64,000 nt of DNA from Bacillota bacterium (GCA_025210655.1 JAOARG010000035.1:157290-221289); one strand, 5' to 3'; counted from the first letter of the stretch, positions 27,657 through 36,611 are shown. Translations and numbers: made by a program. The notes: generated by a model from the letters alone, not told the origin.

Positions 27657-28472
27657 TTGAAGAAGAAGGAAAGAATAGATAAACTTTTGGCTGAGTTGGG
27701 TCACTATGATAGTAGAGAAAAGGCTAAAAGGGCTGTCATGGCTGGTTTAGTATACATTGATGAAGTAAAGATTGATAAGGCAGGTACTGAAGTACCTGTG
27801 GATGCAAATATTATCTTAAAAGATAGTGGACCTAAGTATGTAAGCCGTGGTGGTCTTAAACTGGAGAAAGCTATTAAAAATTATGGACTTGATCTGACTA
27901 ACAAGGTTTGTATGGATATAGGATCATCAACTGGTGGATTTACTGACTGTATGCTTCAAAACGGTGCAACTAAAGTATATTCTGTTGATGTTGGTTACGG
28001 TCAACTTGATTGGAAATTGAGAAATGATTCCAGAGTTGTATGTATGGAGAAAACCAACATTAGATATGTAACTAGGGAAGATATTGATGATGATCTTGAC
28101 TTCGTGTCAATAGATGTTTCATTTATATCATTAAGGTTAGTACTTCCAGTAGCTAAAGCACTTTTAAAGGAAAGTGGTCAAATAGTATTTTTGATTAAAC
28201 CACAGTTTGAGGCGGGAAGGGAACAAGTGAAAAAGAACGGTGTTGTAAGGGACAAAAAAGTCCATGTAAGCGTTCTAGAAAAGACATTGGATACTGCTTG
28301 TAAACTTGGTTTTTCATTAAAAGAACTTACTTATTCTCCTATTACAGGACCAAAGGGGAATATGGAATTTTTAGCATATTGTTCTATCGACGATGAGTCA
28401 CCAAAGACAGTTGATATCAACTCAATAAAAAGATTAGTTGATGCTGCACATGAAGAGCTTGTAAAAAAATAA
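27657..28472 (+). CDS. TlyA family rRNA methyltransferase/hemolysin
   Basis: Protein of 271 aa: an N-terminal S4 RNA-binding domain (ERIDKLLAELGHYDSREKAKRAVMAGLVYID) followed by an FtsJ-like SAM domain (VCMDIGSSTGGFTDCMLQNGATKVYSVDVGYGQLDWKLR). TlyA relatives methylate rRNA 2'-O positions. TTG 27657 is the likely start, 6 nt after AGAGGG. In many Clostridia nadK follows this gene; here argR follows directly. Confidence 0.92.
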   Translation: MKKKERIDKLLAELGHYDSREKAKRAVMAGLVYIDEVKIDKAGTEVPVDANIILKDSGPKYVSRGGLKLEKAIKNYGLDLTNKVCMDIGSSTGGFTDCMLQNGATKVYSVDVGYGQLDWKLRNDSRVVCMEKTNIRYVTREDIDDDLDFVSIDVSFISLRLVLPVAKALLKESGQIVFLIKPQFEAGREQVKKNGVVRDKKVHVSVLEKTLDTACKLGFSLKELTYSPITGPKGNMEFLAYCSIDDESPKTVDINSIKRLVDAAHEELVKK

Positions 28473-28486
28473 TTGAGGGGGATTTT

Positions 28487-28936
28487 ATGAAATATTCAAG
28501 ACATTCTAAGATTTTAGATATTATCGAAAATTACGAAGTAGAAACTCAGGAGGAATTGTCATATTTCTTAAAAAATGCTGGTTTTAATGTTACTCAAGCA
28601 ACAGTTTCAAGAGACATCAAGGAGCTAAGATTAATTAAAGTTCTGACTAAAGATGGTAAGTATAAGTATTCTACTATCAAGCAGCAAGAATCTGGAATAT
28701 CAGATAGATTCATTAAGTTGTTTAAAGATTCTGTATTATCTATAGATTCATCGGGAAATATTATTGTTATAAAAACTTTAATTGGAGCAGGAAATGCTGC
28801 TTGTGCAGCAATTGATGCCATTGATTCTAAGGACATAATAGGAACAATTGCTGGGGATGATACAATTTTCTTGTTAGTTAAAGAAGGATTAGATATAAAG
28901 GAAGTAATTGAAAAGTTCAAAAAAATCATGGAATAA
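28487..28936 (+). CDS. argR: Arginine repressor ArgR
   Basis: Hexameric arginine-dependent regulator of 149 aa. The winged helix lies at about 1-70 (YSRHSKILDIIENYEVETQEELSYFLKNAGFNVTQATVSRDIKEL). The C-terminal oligomerisation/arginine-binding domain has GAGNAACAAIDA and GTIAGDDTIFLL. It sits between tlyA and recN, the usual Firmicute position. Confidence 0.96.
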   Translation: MKYSRHSKILDIIENYEVETQEELSYFLKNAGFNVTQATVSRDIKELRLIKVLTKDGKYKYSTIKQQESGISDRFIKLFKDSVLSIDSSGNIIVIKTLIGAGNAACAAIDAIDSKDIIGTIAGDDTIFLLVKEGLDIKEVIEKFKKIME

Positions 28937-28950
28937 AGTGTGGGATTAAG

Positions 28951-30666
28951 ATGTTAATAGAGCTGAATATTAATAATTTTATACTTATAAAAGAACTATC
29001 TTTAAATTTTAAAGAAGGTCTAAATATTATGACTGGTGAAACTGGAGCAGGTAAGTCTCTTATCATAGGAGCCCTAAATATGTTGACCGGTGAAAAAGCA
29101 AATAGCGAATATGTTAGAAGGGGTTCTAATAAAGCTATTGTTGAAGGTATATTTAGTCTTGGAGATGATAGCATAGAATATATATCTAATCTTGATGATA
29201 TTGATATAGAAATAGAAGACGGAATACTGACTATTACAAGGGAAATTTTTGAATCAGGAAGAAGCCTTGGAAGAATTAATGGTCGTGTAGTTTCTCAAAA
29301 CATTATGAAAGACATATCAATGCATGTTATCGATATACATGGTCAGCATGATAATCAAGAAATTTTTATATTAGATAGACAGTTATCAATGCTAGATCGA
29401 TTTGGAAAAGATGATGTATATCCTCTCATAGGTGAAGTATCCGAACTTTTCTCTAATTACACTAAAATAAATAAGAAACTAAGAGAAGTTATAACAGATG
29501 AAAAAGAAATCCAAAGGTTAATTGACTCATATAAATTCCAAATTGAAGAGATAGAGAAATCTGATTTGAAAATTGAGGAAGAGAAGTCTCTTGAAGAAAG
29601 ATATGAACTACTTAAAAATTCAGAAGAGATTAATTTTAATTTAGGTAAGTTTGACGAAGTATTTTTTGGAGACAACTATTCTGTCGAAAATTTTGTTAGG
29701 GATGGACTTGATTGTATTTCAAAATTTGAAGATATTAATCAGGATATGAAAAATCTAAATACTCTTGTTAATGATATAAAATATAATCTTGAAGAAATCA
29801 AAAGCACTGTTGTAGGTTTAGATGGGGCTTTTGAATATAATCAATATGAACTTGAGGAAATAAATAACCGAGTAGACTTAGTAAATAATCTTAAAAGGAA
29901 ATATGGAAATACTATTGAAGAAATACTTGCTTATAAAAATGATATCCAAATCAAATATGATAGATTAGTATCAGATATCGAAAATGCTGAGAAGTATCTT
30001 GTCGAGAAAAAAGAAATTGAAGAGAAGTATAATGATTTGTCAACTAGACTTAGTCAAGCTAGAAAGCATGTTTCCCTTGATTTTGAAGAAAGATTAAATA
30101 AAGAGATTAGAAACTTAAACTTAAATAACGCGTCAGTAAAAGTTTCTTTTGAAGAAAGGGATAGCAAGCTATATCAAAAGGGAAGAGACAAGATAGAATT
30201 TTTAGCTCAAATCAATCATGGAGATGATTACAAATCCCTTAGGAAAGTAGCAAGTGGTGGTGAAATATCTAGATTGATGCTAGGATTTAAGTTAGTCCTT
30301 AACAATAATGATTCAATCAATACAATGGTTTTTGATGAAATTGATACAGGAATAAGTGGTTATACAGCTTCACTTGTTGCGGAGAAGCTATACAAAGCAT
30401 CAATAGGAAATCAAATAATCTGTATAACACACCTACCACAAATTTCCTCAATGGCAGATCACCACTATCTAATAGAAAAGACAAACCTAGAAGATAGCAC
30501 AGAAACAAACATCAGACAACTAAGCAAAGAAGAAAGCATAAATGAAATCTCAAGAATGCTTGGTGGTAGAGAGATAAATGAATTAACAATAGAAAATGCA
30601 CGTGATTTAGTTAGAAGTAATGATGAAATTAAGCAGGGCTTAATTTCCGTAGGTGGTAGGTCGTAG
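28951..30666 (+). CDS. recN: DNA repair protein RecN
   Basis: SMC-like ATPase of 571 aa acting in double-strand break repair. Walker A is MTGETGAGKSLIIGALNML near residue 30, the ABC signature is KVASGGEISRLMLGFKLVL near 430, and Walker B is MVFDEIDTGISG near 455; coiled coils lie between. The last codons and the TAG stop (30664-30666) lie inside a heptamer array: residues VGGRS are encoded by the repeat. In spore formers spoIVB and spo0A follow recN; here neither is present. Confidence 0.96.
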   Translation: MLIELNINNFILIKELSLNFKEGLNIMTGETGAGKSLIIGALNMLTGEKANSEYVRRGSNKAIVEGIFSLGDDSIEYISNLDDIDIEIEDGILTITREIFESGRSLGRINGRVVSQNIMKDISMHVIDIHGQHDNQEIFILDRQLSMLDRFGKDDVYPLIGEVSELFSNYTKINKKLREVITDEKEIQRLIDSYKFQIEEIEKSDLKIEEEKSLEERYELLKNSEEINFNLGKFDEVFFGDNYSVENFVRDGLDCISKFEDINQDMKNLNTLVNDIKYNLEEIKSTVVGLDGAFEYNQYELEEINNRVDLVNNLKRKYGNTIEEILAYKNDIQIKYDRLVSDIENAEKYLVEKKEIEEKYNDLSTRLSQARKHVSLDFEERLNKEIRNLNLNNASVKVSFEERDSKLYQKGRDKIEFLAQINHGDDYKSLRKVASGGEISRLMLGFKLVLNNNDSINTMVFDEIDTGISGYTASLVAEKLYKASIGNQIICITHLPQISSMADHHYLIEKTNLEDSTETNIRQLSKEESINEISRMLGGREINELTIENARDLVRSNDEIKQGLISVGGRS

Positions 30667-30760
30667 GTCGTGGTTCGCAAAGATCTAAAAACCAGTTTGC
30701 AAAATGCAAACTGGTTTTTTTATGCCCTTCCGACCAACAATCTACGACCAACGAACCACG
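30649..30760. repeat. Heptamer inverted array 1 (recN 3' end)
   Basis: The left arm has four heptamers starting at 30649, 30656, 30663 and 30670 (GTAGGTG, GTAGGTC, GTAGGTC, GTGGTTC), followed by GCAAA. The core is a terminator. The right arm starts with TTCC at about 30729 and, read on the opposite strand, gives GTGGTTC, GTTGGTC, GTAGATT, GTTGGTC, GGAAG. The arms pair imperfectly; mismatches fall mainly at heptamer positions 3, 5 and 7. The recN TAG stop lies in the third left heptamer. Confidence 0.85.
30687..30721 (+). terminator. Intrinsic terminator in the core of array 1
   Basis: A 15-bp perfect stem (30687-30701 with 30705-30719), a 3-nt loop and a T run. It ends the nusB-recN transcription unit. 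Confidence 0.9.
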
Positions 30761-30795
30761 ATAAAATTAACCTTTCGTAATTTTCTAAATTATTC

Positions 30796-30824
30796 TTCAA
30801 TAATCAATAATTTAATCATATAAT
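30796..30824 (+). promoter_or_regulatory. Putative promoter of the 5'-nucleotidase gene
   Basis: TTCAAT (30796-30801), a 17-nt spacer, and TATAAT (30819-30824), 38 nt before the ATG and downstream of the recN terminator. Confidence 0.5.
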
Positions 30825-30861
30825 AGAATTGTAATCAAATACATATAAAGGGAGGAAACAA

Positions 30862-32799
30862 ATGAAACGTAATTTAAGATTTGTAACAACGATTGCAATT
30901 GTAATGGCTTTATTCGCTTCATTCTTTACTTTTGCAGGGGAGATGGATGGGAAAGTAATAACTATATTACAAACATCAGACATGCATGGTAGAATTTATC
31001 CCCATGATTATGCAACAGATTCTAGTGATAAGGATGCTGGACTAGCGAAGATTAGTACTTTAGTTAAAGAGATTAGGGCAGAGAAGGAAAACGTTATTTT
31101 AATTGATACTGGAGACACTGTTCAGGATAACAGTGCAGAGTTATTTAATAGTGATGAAGTACATCCTATGGTTAAGGCCATGAATCAAATGGGTTATGAT
31201 TTATGGGTACTTGGTAACCATGAATTCAACTTCGAACTTGATTTCTTAAAAAAGAATATTGAGGCTTTCCAGGGGGATGTTCTTTCAGCTAACATTTATA
31301 ATGAATCTACAGAAACTAGGTGGTTAGATGGTTATAAAATAATAGAAGTAGATGGAGTGAAGGTTGCAATTATTGGTATGATTCCACCCCATGTACCAAC
31401 ATGGGAAGCAAGTGCGCCTGAACATTATGAAGGATTAGAATTTAGAAGTGTTTTAGAGGAAACTGGTAAAGCCATCAAAGAACTAGAAGGCAAATACGAT
31501 GTACTAATTGGTGCTTACCATATCGGACCACAAGGCGAACATGGATATGAAGGTTTAGAAACTATTGCAGAAAACTATCCTGAATTTGATCTTTTATTAG
31601 GTGGACATGCACATGCAAAGTATATGGAAGATATTAATGGTGTAAAAGTGATGGAGCCTGGTAAGTATGGATGGGCATTAAATAAGGTAGATATTACTGT
31701 GAAAAATGGACAAGTTGTAATGGTAGAAGGGGAGCAATTAGAAAGCAAAGCAATTGAACCTGATCAAGAGATTCTTGATGCTTTTAAATATGTCCATGAA
31801 AAATCAGTAGCAGATGCAAATATCGTTGTAGGAAAGATTACAGAAGATTTTATTCCAAACCCAGACTACATTACTGGGATGGACGAAATTAAAACTATTC
31901 CTACAGCACAATTAATAGACACATCAGTAATAGATTTAATTAATGAAGTTCAAATGTTCTATGCAGAATCAGAAATTTCATCAGCTGCCTTATTTAATTT
32001 TGGAAGTAATCTTAAGATGGGTGACTTCAAAAAGAAGGATGTAGCTTATATTTACAAATATCCGAATACACTAAATGGTGTATATATCACTGGTGAGAAT
32101 TTGCTAAAATACATGGAATGGTCAGCATCATACTATAATACTAAAGAGGATGGAGATGTCACTGTAAGTTTCAATCCAGAAATTAGAGGATATAATTATG
32201 ATATGTTCTCAGGTGTAAACTATGAAATTGATTTAACAATGGAAGCTGGAAATAGAGTGAAAAATGTGAGTTTTACTGGTCAAGCTATAGATCCAGAGAG
32301 AAAATATAAATTAGCTGTAAATAATTATCGATTTGGAACACTTCTTAAGCTTGGTCTTGTTACAATGGAAGATGAATATTATAACTCATATGACATGATG
32401 CAAGATGCGGGTAGAATTAGGGATTTAATTGTTAAATACACAGCAGAAGAGAAGAATGGTATCTTAAATCCTACAGTAGATAACAACTGGAAACTTGTAG
32501 GTGTTGACTTAACAATACCAAATAAAGAAGAACTAGCAAAGGAGATAATATCAGGTAAAATAATAATACCTACATCAGAAGATGGAAGAACAAAAAATGT
32601 AAAATCACTTAAAATGAAAGACCTTATGGACGCTGGTATTATCCAAGGAAGAAGATACAAAGTAAAATCAGGTGATAAGCTATGGAAAATAGCAGAAAAG
32701 AATGGTGTAAACTGGCAGGACATTAAAGATTTAAATAATCTTAAAAACCCAAATATGATATTCCCTGGACAGGAGTTATTAGTGCCTATGGCACAATAG
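30862..32799 (+). CDS. Secreted 5'-nucleotidase / metallophosphatase with LysM domain
   Basis: Exported protein of 645 aa with a signal peptide at about 1-26. The calcineurin-like domain shows QTSDMHGR, DTGDTVQDN, LGNHEFNFE and GGHAHAKYM (dimetal ligands). The 5'-nucleotidase C-terminal substrate domain spans about 330-510. A LysM domain at about 598-642 (YKVKSGDKLWKIAEKNGVNW) would hold it on peptidoglycan. It likely releases nucleosides from extracellular nucleotides, feeding the deoB/phosphorylase salvage genes at 37.6-40.1 kb (inference). Its TAG stop merges with the first unit of array 2. Confidence 0.92.
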   Translation: MKRNLRFVTTIAIVMALFASFFTFAGEMDGKVITILQTSDMHGRIYPHDYATDSSDKDAGLAKISTLVKEIRAEKENVILIDTGDTVQDNSAELFNSDEVHPMVKAMNQMGYDLWVLGNHEFNFELDFLKKNIEAFQGDVLSANIYNESTETRWLDGYKIIEVDGVKVAIIGMIPPHVPTWEASAPEHYEGLEFRSVLEETGKAIKELEGKYDVLIGAYHIGPQGEHGYEGLETIAENYPEFDLLLGGHAHAKYMEDINGVKVMEPGKYGWALNKVDITVKNGQVVMVEGEQLESKAIEPDQEILDAFKYVHEKSVADANIVVGKITEDFIPNPDYITGMDEIKTIPTAQLIDTSVIDLINEVQMFYAESEISSAALFNFGSNLKMGDFKKKDVAYIYKYPNTLNGVYITGENLLKYMEWSASYYNTKEDGDVTVSFNPEIRGYNYDMFSGVNYEIDLTMEAGNRVKNVSFTGQAIDPERKYKLAVNNYRFGTLLKLGLVTMEDEYYNSYDMMQDAGRIRDLIVKYTAEEKNGILNPTVDNNWKLVGVDLTIPNKEELAKEIISGKIIIPTSEDGRTKNVKSLKMKDLMDAGIIQGRRYKVKSGDKLWKIAEKNGVNWQDIKDLNNLKNPNMIFPGQELLVPMAQ

Positions 32800-32924
32800 T
32801 AGTTGGTAGATAGCAGTTAGTTGCTAGGAAAAATAATAAAAGCACTAAAAAAGCCTAAATTTGCATTTGCAAATTTAGGCTTTTCCTATCTACTAATAAC
32901 TAACCACTATCAACTAGTTAACTA
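32799..32924. repeat. Heptamer inverted array 2, divergent sequence
   Basis: Same plan as the other heptamer arrays but with different units. Left heptamers start at 32799, 32806, 32813 and 32820 (GTAGTTG, GTAGATA, GCAGTTA, GTTGCTA), then GGAAAA. The core is a bidirectional terminator. The right arm (32881-32914) reads on the opposite strand GTTGATA, GTGGTTA, GTTATTA, GTAGATA, GGAAAA. The G of the 5'-nucleotidase TAG begins the first unit, and the TAG of the convergent opuCC gene lies at the outer right edge. Confidence 0.8.
32851..32886. terminator. Bidirectional terminator in the core of array 2
   Basis: A 15-bp perfect stem (32851-32865 with 32868-32882) with a 2-nt loop, an A run on the left and a T run on the right. 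It serves the convergent 5'-nucleotidase and opuCC genes. Confidence 0.9.
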
Positions 32925-33821
32925 CTCAGCAACAAATCCGTTCTTTACTAACCACTCTTGAGCTACATCTTGACTATCTTTTTTATCGATATCTACTTGT
33001 GCATTAAGAGAAGCCATTTCAGCATCTGTTAACTTTCCAGCTAAAGACTCAAGTAATTCTTTTACCTCAGGATGTGCGTCGATTACATCTTGTCTAACGA
33101 TTGGTGCTGCATCATATGGAGGGAAGAAGTTCTTGTCATCTTCTAGTACCATAAGGTTGAAAGCTGGGATTCTTCCATCAGTTGCAAAAGCAGTACCTAC
33201 ATCAATTTGACCTTCTTTAAGAGCAGTATAGCTAAGACCTGGGTCCATTCCCTTAGGGTCATTGAATTTCATTCCGTAAATTTCTGAGAATGGCTCAAAT
33301 CCATCTTGTCTCTCCATAAACTCTTGAGTTCCAGCGAACTGAAGGTCAGCAGAGTGTGCAGCTAAATCTGAAATAGTTTTGATTCCTAATTCATCAGCCA
33401 TTTCTTTTCTTACCATAATAGCATAAGTGTTGTTAAAACCAAGTGGCTTAAGTACAGCTAAGTTTTTCTCCTCAGCATATCTCTTTGTTACAAGATCTAA
33501 TACTTCTTGAGAATCAGTTCTAACTTCTTCCTTTAATACAGCCATAAGAGCTGTTCCAGTATATTCAACATAAATATCTAAGTCTCCGTTTTCGATTGAC
33601 TCAGCAAGTATGTTAGTTCCACCTAAGTAACCTTTTCTCTCAACTTTGATATCAGTATTTCCCTCAATAATACCAGCAACTAAGTGCACTAGTAAATCTT
33701 GCTCAGTGAAAGCTTTTCCTCCAACTTTTAAAGTAGTTGTTCCTTCGTCAGAAGATGATCCACAACCTACTGCAGAGATAGCTAATACAAGTGTCATAAT
33801 TAATACTAAAAACTTTTTCAT
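32922..33821 (-). CDS. opuCC: Osmoprotectant (glycine betaine/choline) ABC transporter binding lipoprotein
   Basis: Extracytoplasmic substrate-binding lipoprotein of 299 aa. The signal peptide ends in a lipobox (SAVGC, Cys20). The mature part has the OpuAC/OsmF fold with KVGGKAFTEQDLLVHLVAGIIE, GYLGGTNILAESIENGDLDIYVEYTGTAL and LKEGQIDVGTAFATDGRIP. It is the last gene of the minus-strand operon after the permease and ATPase. Substrate within the quaternary-amine group is not decided by sequence alone. Confidence 0.92.
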   Translation of the reverse strand: MKKFLVLIMTLVLAISAVGCGSSSDEGTTTLKVGGKAFTEQDLLVHLVAGIIEGNTDIKVERKGYLGGTNILAESIENGDLDIYVEYTGTALMAVLKEEVRTDSQEVLDLVTKRYAEEKNLAVLKPLGFNNTYAIMVRKEMADELGIKTISDLAAHSADLQFAGTQEFMERQDGFEPFSEIYGMKFNDPKGMDPGLSYTALKEGQIDVGTAFATDGRIPAFNLMVLEDDKNFFPPYDAAPIVRQDVIDAHPEVKELLESLAGKLTDAEMASLNAQVDIDKKDSQDVAQEWLVKNGFVAE

Positions 33822-33844
33822 TAAATTAATCTTCCTTTCTGAAA

Positions 33845-34480
33845 TTATTTTAATCCCCTTGGTGTAAGAGATTGTTCGAAGAACTTAAGTAAGAAGTCAA
33901 ATAATACAGCTAGAGCTGCAGCAGGTAAAGCACCTGCAATAATAAGACCATTGTTAACAGAAGAAATTCCTCTGAAAATTAAATCTCCGAATCCACCAGC
34001 ACCTACAAGAGCTGCTAGAGTTGCTACACCTATATTAAGAACTGTTGCAGTTCTTATACCAGCCATGATAATATTCAAGGCTAAAGGAATTTCAACCATG
34101 TATAAAATTTGGAACGATGTCATACCCATACCTCTACCTGCTTCACGGGCACCAGGATCAACACCTAAAATACCTGTATAAGTATTTCTTAAAATAGGTA
34201 ACAATCCGTAGATAGTAAGAGCTATTGCAGCTGGTTTAAATCCAATTCCAAAGAAGGGGATAAGAAACCCAAGTAAAGCCAGTGACGGAATAGTTTGAAA
34301 TACAGAAGTAATACCGATTACTGGATCAGCAAACTTTTTATGTCTTGTTAAAAATATTCCTAATGGTACTGCAATTAAAGTAGCAAATAATAGTGATATT
34401 ATTGTAAGTTTTAAATGTTGGCCAAGTGCTACTAATATGTTAGGCCATCTTTTTATCAGTGTAGAAATAATTAAATCCAT
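33845..34480 (-). CDS. opuCB: Osmoprotectant ABC transporter permease
   Basis: Inner-membrane permease of 211 aa with about five membrane segments and the binding-protein-dependent transport motif in EAGRGMGMTSFQILYMVEIPLALNIIMAGIRTA. Only one permease gene is present, so it would act as a homodimer, unlike OpuC systems with two permeases (OpuCB and OpuCD). It follows the ATPase gene by 9 nt. Confidence 0.92.
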   Translation of the reverse strand: MDLIISTLIKRWPNILVALGQHLKLTIISLLFATLIAVPLGIFLTRHKKFADPVIGITSVFQTIPSLALLGFLIPFFGIGFKPAAIALTIYGLLPILRNTYTGILGVDPGAREAGRGMGMTSFQILYMVEIPLALNIIMAGIRTATVLNIGVATLAALVGAGGFGDLIFRGISSVNNGLIIAGALPAAALAVLFDFLLKFFEQSLTPRGLK

Positions 34481-34489
34481 GATAACCTC

Positions 34490-35608
34490 CTATATATCCA
34501 AGAATTCATCTGCCATAATCTCCATCAAACTTCCTTTAGTTGCAATACCCATAAGGAAATTATCATCATCTAATACTGGCAGATATCCAATTTTTGATTT
34601 AAAAATGATTTCGATAGCATGTTCTAAATCATCTTTTGTAGTTACAGTAGGTTGATCTGTTTTCATTATATCTTTTACAGTCAAGCCTTCTTCATTAAAA
34701 CGATGATTTACATCCCAAGCTGAAACTATACCTAAGTATTTGTTATCTTTATCAGTAACAACAGCAGAATAAGCTCTATTTTTTCTTAAAAACTTAATTG
34801 TCTCTGCAAGACCTTTATTTGGTCTAATTACTAATGGTTTTTCTAAAGCTTCCTCAATAGGAGGTAGGTTTACAATCTTAGATAATCTATCCTCACCGAT
34901 GAAGTTCTTTACAAATTCATTTTTAGGATGTCTAAGTACATTTTCTGGAGTGTCAATTTGAACAATTTCTCCATCTTTCATAATACAGATTCTATCAGCA
35001 ATTTTTAATGCTTCATCCATATCATGGGTAACAAAAACAATAGTTTTATGAAGTGTATCTTGTAAGTTGATTAGATCCTCTTGTAGTTGCTCTCTACTAA
35101 TAGGGTCAAGTGCACTAAAAGGTTCATCCATAAGGATAATATCAGGCTCAGCAGCAAGAGCTCTGATTACTCCAACCCTTTGTTGCTGTCCACCACTTAA
35201 TTCCTTAGGGTATCTATTAGCATAGATTTCCGGTGCTAAACCAACCATTTCAAGTAACTCATTAACTTTTTCAGCATAAACTTCTGGATCGATTTTCTTT
35301 AGTTTTGGAACTAGGGCCACATTTTCTTTGATTGTCATATGTGGAAATAGACCAATCTGCTGAATAACGTAACCGATGTTTCTTCTTAATTGTACAGGAT
35401 TCTGGTTTTCAATAGGAGTACCGTTGATTTTAATAGAACCTTCAGTACTGTCAATTAATTTGTTTATCATTTTCATAGTTGTAGTTTTTCCACAACCACT
35501 TGGTCCGATAAGTACAAATAATTCTCCCTTATTTATGTTAAACGTAATGTTTTTAAGGGCTTGAAAACCGTCACTGTATGTTTTGGTAATGTTTTCAAAT
35601 TTTATCAT
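34490..35608 (-). CDS. opuCA: Osmoprotectant ABC transporter ATPase with CBS domains
   Basis: ATPase of 372 aa. Walker A is GPSGCGKTTTMKMI near residue 35, the signature is LSGGQQQRVGVIRALA near 137, and Walker B is IILMDEPFSALDP. Two CBS domains occupy about 250-370 (KFLRKNRAYSAVVTDKDNKYLGIVSAWDV and KIGYLPVLDDDNFLMGIATKGSLMEI). In OpuA/OpuC relatives the CBS module senses ionic strength or c-di-AMP. It is the first gene of the operon and has a long leader. Confidence 0.94.
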   Translation of the reverse strand: MIKFENITKTYSDGFQALKNITFNINKGELFVLIGPSGCGKTTTMKMINKLIDSTEGSIKINGTPIENQNPVQLRRNIGYVIQQIGLFPHMTIKENVALVPKLKKIDPEVYAEKVNELLEMVGLAPEIYANRYPKELSGGQQQRVGVIRALAAEPDIILMDEPFSALDPISREQLQEDLINLQDTLHKTIVFVTHDMDEALKIADRICIMKDGEIVQIDTPENVLRHPKNEFVKNFIGEDRLSKIVNLPPIEEALEKPLVIRPNKGLAETIKFLRKNRAYSAVVTDKDNKYLGIVSAWDVNHRFNEEGLTVKDIMKTDQPTVTTKDDLEHAIEIIFKSKIGYLPVLDDDNFLMGIATKGSLMEIMADEFLDI

Positions 35609-35903
35609 AATATCCCTCCTGTGCTGTAATTGAAAATAGTCTAATTAATAATCTAAAATTATTAGAATTATTTTTAACCGCAAAAAGACACCATAGTGAA
35701 ATAAACTATAGGTATATCTAATAGCGTAATTAATCGTAATCTTAAAATAAATCTTGTTCCTTATGGTTTCTACACTCTCGTGTAAAGAATAGTAAATGTA
35801 TTACTAAAATAATTGAAATATGACTCAGACTTAACCGAGCTATTCGAAATGTATTTTGTCATAAGATATGAATTCCCGTTTGGGATGAAGGCTATAATAA
35901 CCC
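35609..35903 (-). promoter_or_regulatory. Long 5' leader of the opuC operon, unassigned
   Basis: From the predicted start near 35903 to the opuCA ATG there are about 295 nt without an ORF. A hairpin with a GAGA tetraloop and TACAC/GTGTA stem lies at about 35770-35785 (minus strand). I could not match it to a c-di-AMP, T-box or other known riboswitch. It may be a regulatory leader or simply a long UTR. Confidence 0.35.
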
Positions 35904-35909
35904 AAAAGG

Positions 35910-35938
35910 ATTATATCACATTTTTAAGAAAATGTTAA
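35910..35938 (-). promoter_or_regulatory. Putative promoter of the opuC operon
   Basis: Read on the minus strand: TTAACA (35938-35933), a 17-nt spacer, TATAAT (35915-35910). A strong sigma-A match that predicts a leader of about 295 nt. Confidence 0.6.
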
Positions 35939-36008
35939 TATTATTTTTGAAATTATTACTTTTAGCTTATTAAATTGCTTTTGAAGTCCTTGCTATTAGG
36001 AAAGATAT

Positions 36009-36037
36009 TTGATTTTTTACAAAAATTTAAATATAAT
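36009..36037 (+). promoter_or_regulatory. Putative promoter of nudF-xerD
   Basis: TTGATT (36009-36014), a 17-nt spacer, TATAAT (36032-36037), 22 nt before the nudF ATG. Divergent from the opuC promoter in the same 450-nt gap. Confidence 0.6.
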
Positions 36038-36059
36038 ATATATGACTGGAGGAGTATAA

Positions 36060-36590
36060 ATGGAGCAAACCATAAGGTCTAACAAGATATATCAGGGAAG
36101 GTCTTTAAATCTAAGAGTGGATACTGTAGAACTTCCTAACAAAAAATATGCAAACAGGGAAATAGTTGAACATCCCAATGCGGTCTCTATAATAGCTAAA
36201 ACAGATGATGGAAATTACGTTTTCGTGAGACAATACAGAAAAGCGATAGAAAGTGACCTTTTAGAATTACCAGCTGGAAAAATTGAGAGAAATGAAGACA
36301 TAGACATGGCTGCACATAGGGAACTTAAAGAAGAAACAGGGTATGTTGCAAATCAAATGGATTATTTAGGATCTATGTATCCATCACCATGGCTATCTGA
36401 TCAAATAATATATGTATATTTTGCCTCAGAATTAACTCTAAAAGAAAGAGATTTGGATGAGGATGAGTATATTGATGTAGAAGTTCTCAGCAAAGAAGAA
36501 GTAGAAAAATATTTAGTGAACAATGAATTGTTCGATGGTAAGACTATGACTTCACTTTTATATTATAAAAATTTAAAAGGTGAACTTTAA
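36060..36590 (+). CDS. nudF: Nudix hydrolase, ADP-ribose pyrophosphatase type
   Basis: Cytosolic hydrolase of 176 aa, probably splitting ADP-ribose to AMP and ribose-5-phosphate. The Nudix box is GKIERNEDIDMAAHRELKEE followed by TGY near residues 79-101. The N-terminal strands (RSNKIYQGRSLNLRVDTVELPNKK) match NudF. In spore formers spoIIM lies between a gene like this and xerD; here xerD follows after 21 nt. Confidence 0.92.
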   Translation: MEQTIRSNKIYQGRSLNLRVDTVELPNKKYANREIVEHPNAVSIIAKTDDGNYVFVRQYRKAIESDLLELPAGKIERNEDIDMAAHRELKEETGYVANQMDYLGSMYPSPWLSDQIIYVYFASELTLKERDLDEDEYIDVEVLSKEEVEKYLVNNELFDGKTMTSLLYYKNLKGEL

Positions 36591-36611
36591 TAATAATTTA
36601 AGGGGATAAAT

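Noticed and set aside
30649..30760. Array 1 as an insertion sequence or MITE
   Set aside because: No target-site duplication, no transposase-like terminal repeat beyond the heptamers, and the core is a functional terminator.
35641..35700. T-box-like GGTG...GCGG in the opuCA leader
   Set aside because: The conserved T-box core (GGGTGGNACCGCG) is not present and the downstream genes are not amino-acid or aminoacyl-tRNA synthetase genes.
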